DNA of 64,000 nt, from the NCBI GenBank assembly GCA_021234155.1, contig JAJEKV010000020.1, positions 19,023,018 through 19,087,017 on the forward strand. The letters are read 5' to 3'. This stretch comes from Isoetes taiwanensis. Its lineage: Eukaryota; Streptophyta; Lycopodiopsida; Isoetales; Isoetaceae. Under the pieces are notes generated by a model, which saw only the letters and a program-made list of their open reading frames with translations, was not told where the DNA came from and did not search any database. The translations under genes were made by a program, and so were the position numbers. Of the stretch, positions 1 through 8,769 are shown in pieces (the first letter of the stretch is position 1; each line of letters begins with the position of its first letter).

Positions 1-321
1 CCTTATGAGGGCCTATACTCTCTCTTTTATCATAGATTCTTAGTATCTCGTGAATGCCCCGGAGGGCTTTTTGGACATTTGCATCTGTGACTTTAGCTCC
101 TTTATCCCAATTTGCTCAGTCCTCTATTCGCGATCCCTTATTCCATCCATTTCATTATAATCTCCGATTCCTCTCTTTTTCATCTTGCAATTTGTCTTTT
201 TCCTCTTTATTCATTCATTTTATCCTTTGAATTGTCCTTGCTCTTCTATTGTCTTGACTCCCTCCTTTGTCCGCCTCTTGACTCATCATAGTTCTTTTTT
301 TGACCTAGTGGTGTCTCATCA

Positions 322-356
322 TTATCTTATCTTATCTTATCTTATCTTATCTTATT
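322..356. repeat. (TATCT)n microsatellite
   Basis: Perfect 5-bp tandem repeats of TATCT/TCTTA, about six to seven copies. Confidence 0.9.
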
Positions 357-552
357 ATGCCATTTTACTATGTTGACCCCAGTTGTTTCCTATCTGCTCA
401 CTTTGTTTTCACTCGTTCTACCATCTCGGACCTCCTTCTTATGCGTGCCGCCTCCATTGTGCCCTCTCGCTCGTTCTTCTGTTCCCCTTTGGGGGTGGTC
501 CCAAAAGGTCATCAAGTTGTTCTCTGAACTTTGCTTCTTTCGAAAATGTCAT

Positions 553-576
553 ATAGATAGATAGATAGATAGATAG
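553..576. repeat. (TAGA)n microsatellite
   Basis: Perfect 4-bp tandem repeat of TAGA/GATA, about six copies. Confidence 0.9.
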
Positions 577-2460
577 TACCCTTTAAATCCCTTGGATTCA
601 TTATTCCAATCTCCATCTTTCTCTCACCATAATGGGTTCTTGGGCCCTGGCCCCCTAGATTATTCCTGAGTCTCAGGGTCCCTATCATTTTGTTCTAATT
701 CTAGATTATGTTCTTTTTACATTTAAAAGTTCGCTTAGAACTGTTATGCATGTGGGTATATGTTCATGAATTTTAGTCCTTGATATTTGTTGTTATTGCT
801 CTATTTCTTATTTTACTCCATATGTGGTCATATGTTCTTAGTGTTTCTCATGGATGCCCTTATGAGGGCCTATGCTCGCTCTTTGTCATAGATTCTTAGT
901 GTCTCATTGGTGCCTTTGAGGGCCTTTGGCTATTTTCATTTTGTGTGCTTGGCTATTTTGTCTCATTTTGCTCTATTCCTCTATTCTCGATCCCTTTTTC
1001 CATCCATTTCATTTTGATCTCATGTTTGTCTTTTTTCACCCTATATTTGTTCCTTTCCTCTTTTTTTCCATTTTATCCCTTGAGAGATAATTTTGCTCTG
1101 TCTGCTATTGTGTTGCCTTCCTCTTTTGTCTACCTCTTGACTCGACATAGTTCTTCTTGCCTTGTTGGTCCAGTCATCATGCCTTTTCTATGTTGACCCC
1201 TTTCGAACTAGAAGAGTTGTTTGGTATACGTGCATCTCGCATGATGTTCACACGACATTCCCCTTTTTGGCCCGCATTTTAAATTTCAAAACGTGGTTGC
1301 ATCATCGCACATTCGGGTATGTTGTAGTGGAGCCTGTGGTTTCTTCTATGGTCTTTGTTCTTGTTTTAGGTTGCACTCAGTTTTCTTCATCCATTCCTGT
1401 GGCATCGTCTACCAGTGTTCTCAATTGCATAATTGTTTTGTCACCTTATGAAACTTTTTTATTCTTGTATCTCGGGGTCCCTAGTCTTGTTCCTGTGGGT
1501 TATGTTGTTTCTACTTTTGAAAGTTTGCTTGGACTGGTTATGCATGTAGGTTATATGTTTAGGTTTTTGTCCTTGTCTGTCGTAGTGTTTTTTCATTATA
1601 GTATTCATTGAAGTTTACTGCTGGTACATTGATTCTTCAATTTTGGTTCCAGGTGCTCGTTTTAGCCTGTTGACTATGCCCGGTCTTCATGTCTTCTCTT
1701 TTTATGCATTCCATGGTGCATGGTTTTGATCTTTCTTATTTATTATTAGGAGGTTTGTATTGTCTTTATGAAAGTTCGCTTGAGTCTGTTATGCATGAAT
1801 GATAGAGGTTAGGTATTTTTGTTCTTACTTCCATAGCATCTTGTCATTAGGTATTCTCTGTAGTTTGTTGGTACATCGGTTCTAGAGTTTTGATTTCATG
1901 TGCTTTGGTGGTGGCCATAGTTGTTGTTTGTGTTCGATTTTTGGGCTTTCTTTGCCTTATGCAGTCCAGTTGTCCAGGCAGCATGGACTATAAAGGGAAA
2001 AAATTGTTGGCCAGTAGATGCGACCATCACTGCAGCAGTCTTGCGACCAAGTTCGTTTCTAGCAAATCGACGTTTACATCTCTGAGATCTTCAGAAGCCC
2101 GAATCTTCCAGAATTAAGCTATTGATGCCTCCTTGGATAAAGCCTGAGATTGAATCCGGTTTCCGTCCACTACTTCCATAAAGTCTATTCAAAGCCTACT
2201 GTAAATCAATTGATCATATACAAAAGTGAAATAAGCTGTGATCAATTCTTGATATCTGAGCCAGATTTGGAAATTGCCTTAGTCTTATAGATCCGATTAG
2301 GCGGATATTTAGTGCTCCCATATCAAGTTGCTGAATTACAAGTAATCTTGCTCTTGTATGTAGCCGAGTTGTTAACACAAGAGTTCTTGAATTCTTTGTT
2401 TGTCTAAATTGTTAATGCCAGAGCTCTTGAATGCTTTAAAGTTCCATAATATGTATCAAT

Positions 2461-2473
2461 TGGTATCGGATCC
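2461..2473 (+). other. Primer-binding site of element E
   Basis: TGGTATCGGATCC differs at two positions from the initiator-methionine tRNA complement TGGTATCAGAGCC that most plant LTR elements use. It follows a possible LTR end (TATCA, 2454-2458) by two bases and precedes the E gag by about 115 bases. Confidence 0.55.
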
Positions 2474-2586
2474 CGGTCAATCCAAACACCTGGTCAAGGG
2501 CCCAGAACCACTTTAATGTCTCTGAAAGATAATACCAACAAGCTTTATCTAACGTCGGCTATGTTGCATCTCGGCTAGCATTGCCT

Positions 2587-2808
2587 ATGCCGCGCAACCA
2601 ACAAGAGTATGATAGGCAAGTTGAATTGTTGTCCATCTTTTACCTTTTCCTTCCAGATATCTATTTGCAACCCCCTTTGCCTAACTCTCCTCCGCCAGTA
2701 AATCCTCCACTGCCATCAAAGTTGAGAAAGTGGTTGGAGAAGGCAGATATGCCCTCGTTCAAAGGAGGAAAGATGAAGCTAGTCAAGGTGGTTGGTTTCA
2801 TAAGCCAG
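2587..2808 (+). pseudogene. Element E gag, N-terminal part
   Basis: This is the first 74 codons of a Ty3/gypsy-type Gag. It has a proline-rich segment and then KADMPSFKGGK, the usual start of a retrotransposon capsid domain. The reading stops at codon CAG (2806-2808), exactly where chromovirus A begins. The same frame resumes with TGG at 62504, after the second copy of the GCCAG target duplication. The two halves therefore form one open capsid reading interrupted by about 59.7 kb. ATG at 2587 is the first in-frame ATG. Confidence 0.85.
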
Positions 2809-3097
2809 TGTGACGTTCCAGGGAAATATATGCCATAAATATGTATATTTCCAGGTCCGTCACTATACAAGTCTATCTCCATAGCCTTGTATACCATAGA
2901 TTATGGCACTAAGGGGCATGACTAAGTTATTCATATAACTTAGCCAACCTTAGGTTAAGACCATTTTCCACGTGGCCTTAACTTATTGGGCCTCGCCACA
3001 CAGAACCACCCTATTGGAGCCATGTGGTATAACATGTGAACCCTAACCTATAAAGGCCTAAACCCTAACCCTAGGCCTCTTTTCTGGCTCCAACAAT
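2809..3097 (+). repeat. Chromovirus A 5' LTR, piece 1
   Basis: It matches 55272-55564 of the 3' LTR. Piece 1 ends at the B insertion: ACAAT at 3093-3097 and ACAGT at 22499-22503 form a target duplication with one substitution, and the intact 3' LTR reads ACAGT. A promoter-like CCTATAAAGG lies at 3047-3056. Confidence 0.9.
3047..3056 (+). promoter_or_regulatory. TATA box of LTR A
   Basis: CCTATAAAGG lies in the U3 region and is conserved in the 3' LTR copy (about 55510). It is followed by a telobox-like ACCCTAA cluster. It is the probable element promoter, now separated from its genes by the nested B, C and F insertions. Confidence 0.5.
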
Positions 3098-4643
3098 TGT
3101 GACGTTCCAGGTATCTATATGGTATACGTATACATACCATGACACGTCACCAGGACACAATGGGCCTAATGGTCCAAGTGAGGGTACCTATAATGGTTTT
3201 ATTTAGCTATGCTAATAAATCCCAAATGGATAATTATAAATTATAATGGCCTAATTCACCTAAATAAGCCATTATGGGTTAATTAACTAATTATCACCAA
3301 TAAGGGAGTGCCACCTGGCCCAAATCGATTGGCCAAAGGGGACTTACCATTTTGGGCCTAGGAATAGGGGTCCTACCCTATTTCCTCTCCCAAATTCGAA
3401 TTGGGACTAAGGAGGAGCAGCAGCCAGCAGCCTAAGCTTGTTTTGCCAAAACCTACCTACCAGTTTCGAGAGATGGATGCCTACCGTGACCATGGGTCCA
3501 GCCAGGACACCGGTTAGTCAGTAGATAGGGTTCTTTTCTGCTAACACTTCTTTGAGTAGATGGAATGGTTAAATTCTCTTTATGAATTGTTCTGAATACA
3601 TGAATGGTGATTACATTAGTTCTTTTTGCTTCTTCCGTGTATTGGAAATTAAGGGCAGGGTAGAGACCTAAAAGCTTCCTAGGAATTAGAGATGTCTCTA
3701 GCTAGATCCCTTAATACCCAATAATTGTGGCCTGTGCACAAGAGCCTACCTGGCTGTGGCTATGATGTGGTTCAGCACCAGACAACGAGTATGAAGGTGA
3801 ATCGGGGGTGGGGTCCTGCCTAGCGTGGCTACGGGACTCCTACAGTGTGCTAGACTTATAGCCGGTCACCGTGTGTGGGCTGGGTATGGGTCTGACACTC
3901 TCTGGGCCGGAGGGCGGGAGCCTATATGGCCGTCCTGGGCTCGAACGGGTTGGTGAGCTGACCTTTAGATTTAGGGGAGTAAGTCGGGTACGGATGCGGG
4001 GGTCGCTGATGCGGCACGTGTTCTCTAGCACACCCAGGGATCTGTCATACTCGGGGAGGAGCCGCCTCTCTGACCTGCCTCATCGGACCGGGGAGATGTA
4101 ACCCGGAGTAGTCCCGAAGGGTGACTCCTTGGGATTGCGTCTCCGGAGGGCTACATGCGCGTCATAGCATGATTCAGCCTATCTGCAAAGTGTGCACAGG
4201 AGGGGCGGATGGAGTGGACAACCCTAGCCATTGTCTTATGCCAGCCAACGCCATGTTATACGTCTGTCTGTTGATATCTTGAGACCCTGGCCGTCAGTTG
4301 ATCCCTTGGAGTCTGAGCCCGGGGTAGTGCCTTGTTATTGTGCTATTTCATGTTGTTATGAATGGATTATCTTTGCCATGATGATGAGGATGGGCCACCC
4401 TTCATGGTGGTATATTATTTTGCATTATGATTGTATGCTAACATATATGTATGCTTCCGCTGTATAGGATTCCCCATAGAGGACGTGGGGCGAATGACAC
4501 CTCCGTGATCCTCGCCGGATGCTTGGCCATCCCAAGTAGTCCGAGTATGACGGAGGGCCTTGCCATGGTGATTTAGTCGCCATGGGAGGGGAAGTCCCGT
4601 ATCTATACGATGGGAGCATCGTATGGATTCTGGGAGCGTCATA
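3098..4643 (+). repeat. Chromovirus B 5' LTR
   Basis: 1546 bp, from TGTGACGTTCCAGG to CGTCATA (the 3' copy ends CGTCACA). It differs from the 3' copy (13973-14118, 18125-18134, 21112-22498) by scattered substitutions and small indels, roughly one to two per hundred bases by eye. ORFs at 3840-4684 are LTR sequence. Confidence 0.95.
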
Positions 4644-4644
4644 G

Positions 4645-4656
4645 TAGTATCAGAGC
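4645..4656 (+). other. Primer-binding site of chromovirus B
   Basis: TAGTATCAGAGC matches the initiator-methionine tRNA complement with one mismatch (A for G at position 2). A and C keep the perfect form. Confidence 0.85.
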
Positions 4657-4980
4657 ATGGTTTTGGTGGACCAAAATTGTGCACTGGCCATAGCCTAACT
4701 CGTTAGTGACGGTGAAAATTCTTAGTATAGAACGTCCCAACTCTGTAATTAGTGTCTTAGCTGGCCTAGTTATGGGAGGAATGACCTAATTGTGGAGGGA
4801 AGTGTCTCTAGTGGAATGGCTAAGACCAGAAAGTGGAGCCAGATGTTCGAATTTTGTAATTGCCATAACTTTCTTCACGTAGCTCAGATCGACGAGATTT
4901 TTATTCCAGCGCGTCGGGCACGGTCCAAATACCCTAGGGGAGTCGTCACCCGGGGAAAAAGGTTGAGGAAGAGCTCCAAA

Positions 4981-5058
4981 AGTCAACTCGGGCACCGCTT
5001 GCATATCGACGTCTTAGAATCCTGATAGAAACCCGTATAATGCCTTCGGCGCCCGACT
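4981..5058 (+). repeat. Long hairpin upstream of the B histone gene
   Basis: AGTCAACTCGGGCACC at the left pairs in part with GGCGCCCGACT at the right (CGGGC-CC facing GG-GCCCG). The left arm repeats the GTCAACTCGGGT arm of the first A hairpin at 49137. The hairpin abuts the TATA box. Confidence 0.55.
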
Positions 5059-5059
5059 G

Positions 5060-5067
5060 TATAAAAA
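5060..5067 (+). promoter_or_regulatory. Internal TATA box before the B histone gene
   Basis: TATAAAAA lies 228 bases before the ATG at 5288. The equivalent gene of C has TATAAATA about 105 bases before its first ATG. This suggests a promoter separate from the LTR. Confidence 0.5.
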
Positions 5068-5287
5068 TGCGTATTTCCGTCGTATTTTTTAAGTTTTAAC
5101 AAAAAAATTTCAAATTTTAAAGTTAACGGTCGCTTTCTTTTTCTGTGTTTTGTGCGCCTCCGCCCGCCTAACTGGCTGTCCGCCATAGCCACCGGACTTG
5201 AGCTCGCCCCTTTGCCTTGTTTGTGCCTACCGCCTCCTCCAGCCCTAGTGCCTCACTTTTCGCCTCCATCACCGCCAGCCCTCAACC

Positions 5288-6566
5288 ATGGCCAACGTCA
5301 AGAGCACCATGGACCCTTCCCGCCTTATGATACCCCAAATCTATGCACTGATCGCGCAGCATATGGCCACTGATAGTGACATGGTCGACATCCTTCTCAA
5401 TGAATTGGTAGCGTTTTAGTGTTGACATCAGGATACCTTATCCTATATTCCATCTCTCTGAGCAGTTTTTGATTAAGCTCAATCTCCAACAGCTGCCATA
5501 CACCATGGTCGAGCAACCTGACCAGGTGATGATGTTGATCAAGTTTTATCCCCCTGAGTGCGAGGAACATTCTGAGGAGGAAGCCATTCCAAGCGAGGCC
5601 GCCCATATTCGGACTTTGGCCCGGGAAGACGACCTTCGGGAGGTGGAGAGAGCAGACACTGAAGCCCGGGATTAGGAGTACAGATACTTGGGGGATGGTA
5701 GGGCCATCATCAACGACGAGCCCCTCGAGATTCCCCCATATGAGTGGCATGAAGCTTCCCAGACCTTTACCTGGGGTCTGATACCAGATATCAGCTTGGA
5801 CTATCTGACAATAGTCCAGATTGATATGAGCCTCCGGCTCGACCGTTACCATGCCGAGCTAATCCGAAGGGTCGCGGCCCGGTGGTTTGCTCAGATGGAA
5901 GCTGATATGGCACGAGCACGTGAGGCTCGAGAACAAGCAGAAAAGGCTCAACAGGAGCAGCAGCAGAAGGAGCAGCAGGAAAAGGGCCAGCAAGAGCAAC
6001 ACCAGCAACAAGCCAACCCAGAGCAAGAGACCCCGCGTGGGCCTGATCCGGGGGACAAGCCTCCCAGCAAAAGACGGAGGAAATTTACGGCCCACAAGTC
6101 CAGCAGCCAATACAAGGAGAAGTTAAAGGTTGTCGAAAACATTGGGAAAAACACAAGCTCTAGTCGGAGGCAAGAGCGGGTGGATGCTTCACGGCCCCAT
6201 TTCGTCACTGCAGGCAAGACGGTACCACAGAAGAAGGGGCCGACTCCAAAGCCTGCTACCTCGAGGAAGCTTCATCGCTTCAGACCCAGTGCCGTGGCCT
6301 TACGGGAGATCCGTAAGTACCAGAAGACCACGGAGCTCCTAATAAGGAAGCTGCCTTTCCAGAGGTTGGTTCGAGAGATAGCACAGGAATTCAAGACCGA
6401 CCTCCGCTTCCAGACTTTTGCAATTTTGGCACTTCAGGAGGCTGCTGAAGCCTACCTGATAGCTCTCTTTAGTGACGCAAATCTTTGCGCTATTCACGCA
6501 AAGAGAGTCACCATAATGACTAAGGATCTAGCCCTTGCCCGGAGAATTCAGGGAGAGCGTCCATAG
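5288..6566 (+). CDS. Histone H3-core fusion protein of chromovirus B
   Basis: The last 99 residues (6267-6563) are a histone H3 core that aligns without gaps to H3 residues 37 to 135, through [58 protein letters not shown] and ARRIQGERP. By eye about 81 of 99 positions equal the H3 consensus I remember. Loop 1 has canonical, not CENH3, length. H3-H3' contact residues (CAIHAKR, KD) and the DNA-facing arginine of LRFQ remain. The usual modifiable tail is missing; upstream lie a Q/E-rich helix-like stretch (about 5930-6040) and a KRRRK cluster (about 6072), a possible nuclear signal. ATG 5288 has a good plant context (ACCATGGC). One extra T in TTTT (about 5413-5416) and one TAG (5673-5675) break the reading; the part from 5688 is open. 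Expected role: nuclear, nucleosomal. That role is inferred. Confidence 0.93.
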
Positions 6567-6817
6567 CTGCCCTCGGGCATTAGCATTGTAATCATTTTTG
6601 CACATTTCAATAGAAATCTTAGTTTTTTTTCCACTGTCTCATTGTTATAGCACAGCTATCTATGATTAAATAAATCCATTTTAACATGTAAAAAAAAAAA
6701 TATATTGTCAATGCTGACATCAGCATAAAAGCAAAAAGGGTACTTAAAAAGGTTTTAGGGTTTCATTTTCACTCTTCAGCATTTGTTTATCCTCCTCCCT
6801 CCTATCTTCCAGCGCCA
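6567..6817 (+). promoter_or_regulatory. Poly(A) signal of H3 gene and possible ORF2 promoter
   Basis: AATAAA at 6669-6674 is followed 15 bases later by A10 (6690-6699), as in a reverse-transcribed polyadenylated mRNA. A perfect stem-loop, ATGCTGA-CA-TCAGCAT, spans 6710-6725. CATAAAAG (6723-6730) and a TTTAGGGTTTCATTTTCAC leader precede the ORF2 ATG. This resembles the end of one gene and the start of another. Confidence 0.5.
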
Positions 6818-7935
6818 ATGGCCACCACAAACCTGCTTGCATGGTATCAGGATGGAGAGCACTGGGATCCTCAGGTTTCCTTTGATCTCTTACAACCCTT
6901 TCTACTCCAGCGCATCGACCTCATCGCCAACATGCAAAGTCACCCAGACTATGCAGGATTTTTGGAGTTCTACACCGAGGAGATGCTTCCCCTTTGCATC
7001 CCCTTCGGGGAACCCCCTCAGCTATACATTGAGCGAGATGTGGTGAGGGAGATGCTTGGGGGCGACACCCACGCGTATGACGTGCTTAAGGGCAAGCTTA
7101 GGTGGGGTAACCACCCGCCCGTAGTCAGGCATGAGGACCGACAATATCTTGAGGTCGCCTTTGCTTTAGCCATCCTCATGGATCAGTACGTTGAGGATGA
7201 TACCTTGCCAGCAGAGAAAGGCAAGCTTCCCGAATCTTCCGATGAGGAAGAGGATGAGCACATAGGCATGGATGATTTTGTACGATGGACGAAGCAGCTA
7301 GCCGAGGAGATGCCGCCACGTCGGGAGCAAGCAGCACGCTTGTCCGGGCTGGACGCCCTTCCAATTGTTTATCACCAAGGTCAGGAGTTTCTTCTCTTGG
7401 ACGATATCATCTGGACATATCACGTAGTGGCCGGGTTCAAGCGCCGACGCAAAGACCACGTGCTCTATGAGTTAGCTGAGTACCGTATGAATGACTTTAT
7501 TGACTTCACTCCTATTGATCTTCCCCCTCCAATTTCGTCAGGAGACCATAGAGCCGGCCGACACTCTGCTGCGGCTTAGGGATTTGGTACTACAAGATCC
7601 ACCAACTCAGCCTCCTCCGGACGCCTTTATGGCTATGGGACCTCATGTCCCAAATATTAATATGGTTGAAGTCCCCTCCGATTCAGAAGAGGAAGGGGAA
7701 GATCTTTACCATAACCCTGCTCATCTTAAAGAAGAGCAGGAGGAACTCAAGGAGGAAGAGGTCCCTATGGACCTAGATAAGGAGGTCGCCACCTCGGTGA
7801 CCCCGCAGGGAAAAGCCTCCAGAGCTTGCTTCCATTGCGGCTGCCACTGTAGATCCAGGGGTTACCCTCTTGCGTCATCAATCGCCACCACCTCCTCCTG
7901 GCCCAATGGATCAGGATGCGGGGCCTAGTTCCTAG
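6818..7935 (+). CDS. ORF2 of chromovirus B, unknown acidic protein
   Basis: About 372 residues, no recognised family. It starts MATTNLLAWYQDGEHWD, has an acidic patch (SSDEEEDEH, about 7237-7262), a motif LPIVYHQGQEFLLLDDIIW (about 7359-7415), then RQETIEPADTLLRLRDLVL, a second acidic stretch (SDSEEEGED, EEQEELKEEE) and a proline-rich end (SPPPPPGPMDQ). The reading needs two one-base shifts, both in homopolymers: C5 at about 7524 and AAAA near 7812. ATG 6818 sits in a CCAATGGCC context. C keeps matching blocks (27379-28550), so the gene is shared between families. It lies beside the histone gene, and its acidic tracts would fit binding of basic proteins, but that function is only a guess. Confidence 0.75.
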
Positions 7936-8125
7936 CCAATTGTATTATGTATTGCAGAGTATAGCCTTTGGCTACTCAAAAATATGTAATCTTGCATTGA
8001 ATTTTCATGCACTTTTGAATACAAGCAAATTGTTTTTTTTTCCTACAATACTTGTCTTTCTCTTCTAGAGTTTGAAGTATGAGGAATAATTCATTTGTTG
8101 TATATTCCTTCTTGCCTTCTTACAG
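7936..8125 (+). other. ORF2-ORF3 spacer with splice acceptor-like end
   Basis: An AT-rich spacer with T9 at about 8033-8041. It ends in a pyrimidine-rich tract and TTCTTACAG at 8117-8125, a good plant 3' splice site. The residue-like acidic coding text starts directly after it. Confidence 0.45.
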
Positions 8126-8553
8126 ACGAAGAAGTGGAAGAAGACGAACAAGAATTGCCTGAAGAACTGCAACAAGAGGATGAGCCACCGCCAGAGCAAG
8201 ACTATGAGGAAGATCATAGAGAGTATGAAGATGACGATGACGATTATGAAGAAGAGGAACTAGAGGATGAAGGAGAGCCATACGACCCCATCAAGGGTTT
8301 TGAGATTGTTAATATCCTTCATGATCACGCTTTCGAGCATTTGCAGCAGACGCTTCGTCGCACTTGGAACTATTGGGATATGACTAAACAGGAAGCCTTT
8401 ACTGATGCAAATGATCACCTCTGGCAGATATTCTATGCACTTCGAGATCTCTTTAACTTGTTAATCATTAGCCCTACTCTGGACTACCAGTATGTTATTA
8501 TTCAGGCTTGGGCTAGGTACAAAGTGGTTCGAGCCGTGAGAGAAAGTATTTGA
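8126..8553 (+). CDS. ORF3 of chromovirus B, acidic N-terminus
   Basis: The open frame runs from 8095 but has no in-frame ATG. Coding-like text begins after the acceptor at 8125. About 60 residues are almost all D/E with P and Q (DEEVEEDEQEL, EDDDDDYEEEE), then a compact aromatic-rich segment (YDPIKGFEIVNILHDHAFEH, WNYWDMTKQEAF) to the stop at 8553. No family is recognised. An acidic tract of this kind is common in histone chaperones and nuclear proteins, but nothing more specific supports that here. A donor at 8546 would fuse this frame in phase to gag (see the putative intron), so ORF3 may be an N-terminal Gag extension. Confidence 0.6.
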
Positions 8554-8769
8554 TATTCCATCCTATACCCCTTCACGCAGCCCTAAGCTTGTTGTTTCAG
8601 AACCTTTCTTGTCTACATGTAACCTTATTTTTTTCTTTCTGTTTGTATAGCCAACAGTTTTTTTTTGTAACCGTGGGTTTTTATCTTAATGATAAATGCG
8701 TTTCCTTTTTGTAATCCTGTGTTATAACAAATGCAATGGGTATGCTTATCTTTGATTTGTTCTATCTAG
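8546..8769 (+). other. Putative intron joining ORF3 to gag
   Basis: Donor A|GTATTTG at 8546 and acceptor TTCTATCTAG ending at 8769 bound 224 bases of T-rich sequence. Joining GAA-A to AC-GGT keeps the ORF3 frame open straight into gag. Both splice sites and the phase fit, but there is no transcript evidence. Confidence 0.4.

Larger units (their letters stand above)
1..2458 (+). repeat. Presumed 5' LTR (3' portion) of outermost element E
   Basis: This T-rich stretch has no convincing gene. It lies directly upstream of a tRNA-iMet-like primer-binding site and the gag of element E, so I infer that it is, or includes, E's 5' LTR, with its start left of the window. It is internally duplicated: the text beginning CCTTATGAGGGCCTAT at 1 returns at 858, the motif around 728 (GTTATGCATGTGGGTATATG) returns near 1520 and in part near 1770. 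A TATA-like CTATAAAGGG lies at about 1987. The short ORFs here are low-complexity and unconvincing. The LTR identity is an inference because the left end is not visible. Confidence 0.35.
4657..5287 (+). other. Chromovirus B leader and 5' UTR of the H3 gene
   Basis: No ORF here is convincing. The stretch holds a hairpin at 4981-5058, a TATA box at 5060 and an AT-rich leader up to the ATG at 5288. Confidence 0.6.

Noticed and set aside
945-1611. ORFs of 83 and 149 codons
   Set aside because: F/S/L-rich text from T-rich DNA without motifs and inside a duplicated non-coding region.
3840-4684. Small ORFs conserved between 3840-4684 and 21696-22600
   Set aside because: They are the two LTRs of B; conservation reflects LTR identity, not coding.
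5688-6566. Host histone H3 gene or pseudogene inserted by chance in the element
   Set aside because: C and A have H3-like remnants at the same position with similar basic and Q-rich upstream segments, and there is no insertion duplication around the ORF in B. A shared element gene explains this better.
5688-6566. Calling the B histone a centromeric CENH3
   Set aside because: Loop 1 has canonical H3 length and residues (EFKTDLRFQ), and the core has no CENH3-type insertion. It is an H3-type core with a foreign tail.
7480-7541. Short intron in ORF2 to explain the frame change
   Set aside because: No donor has the right phase and it would be about 60 bases; a one-base change in the C5 run explains it more simply.
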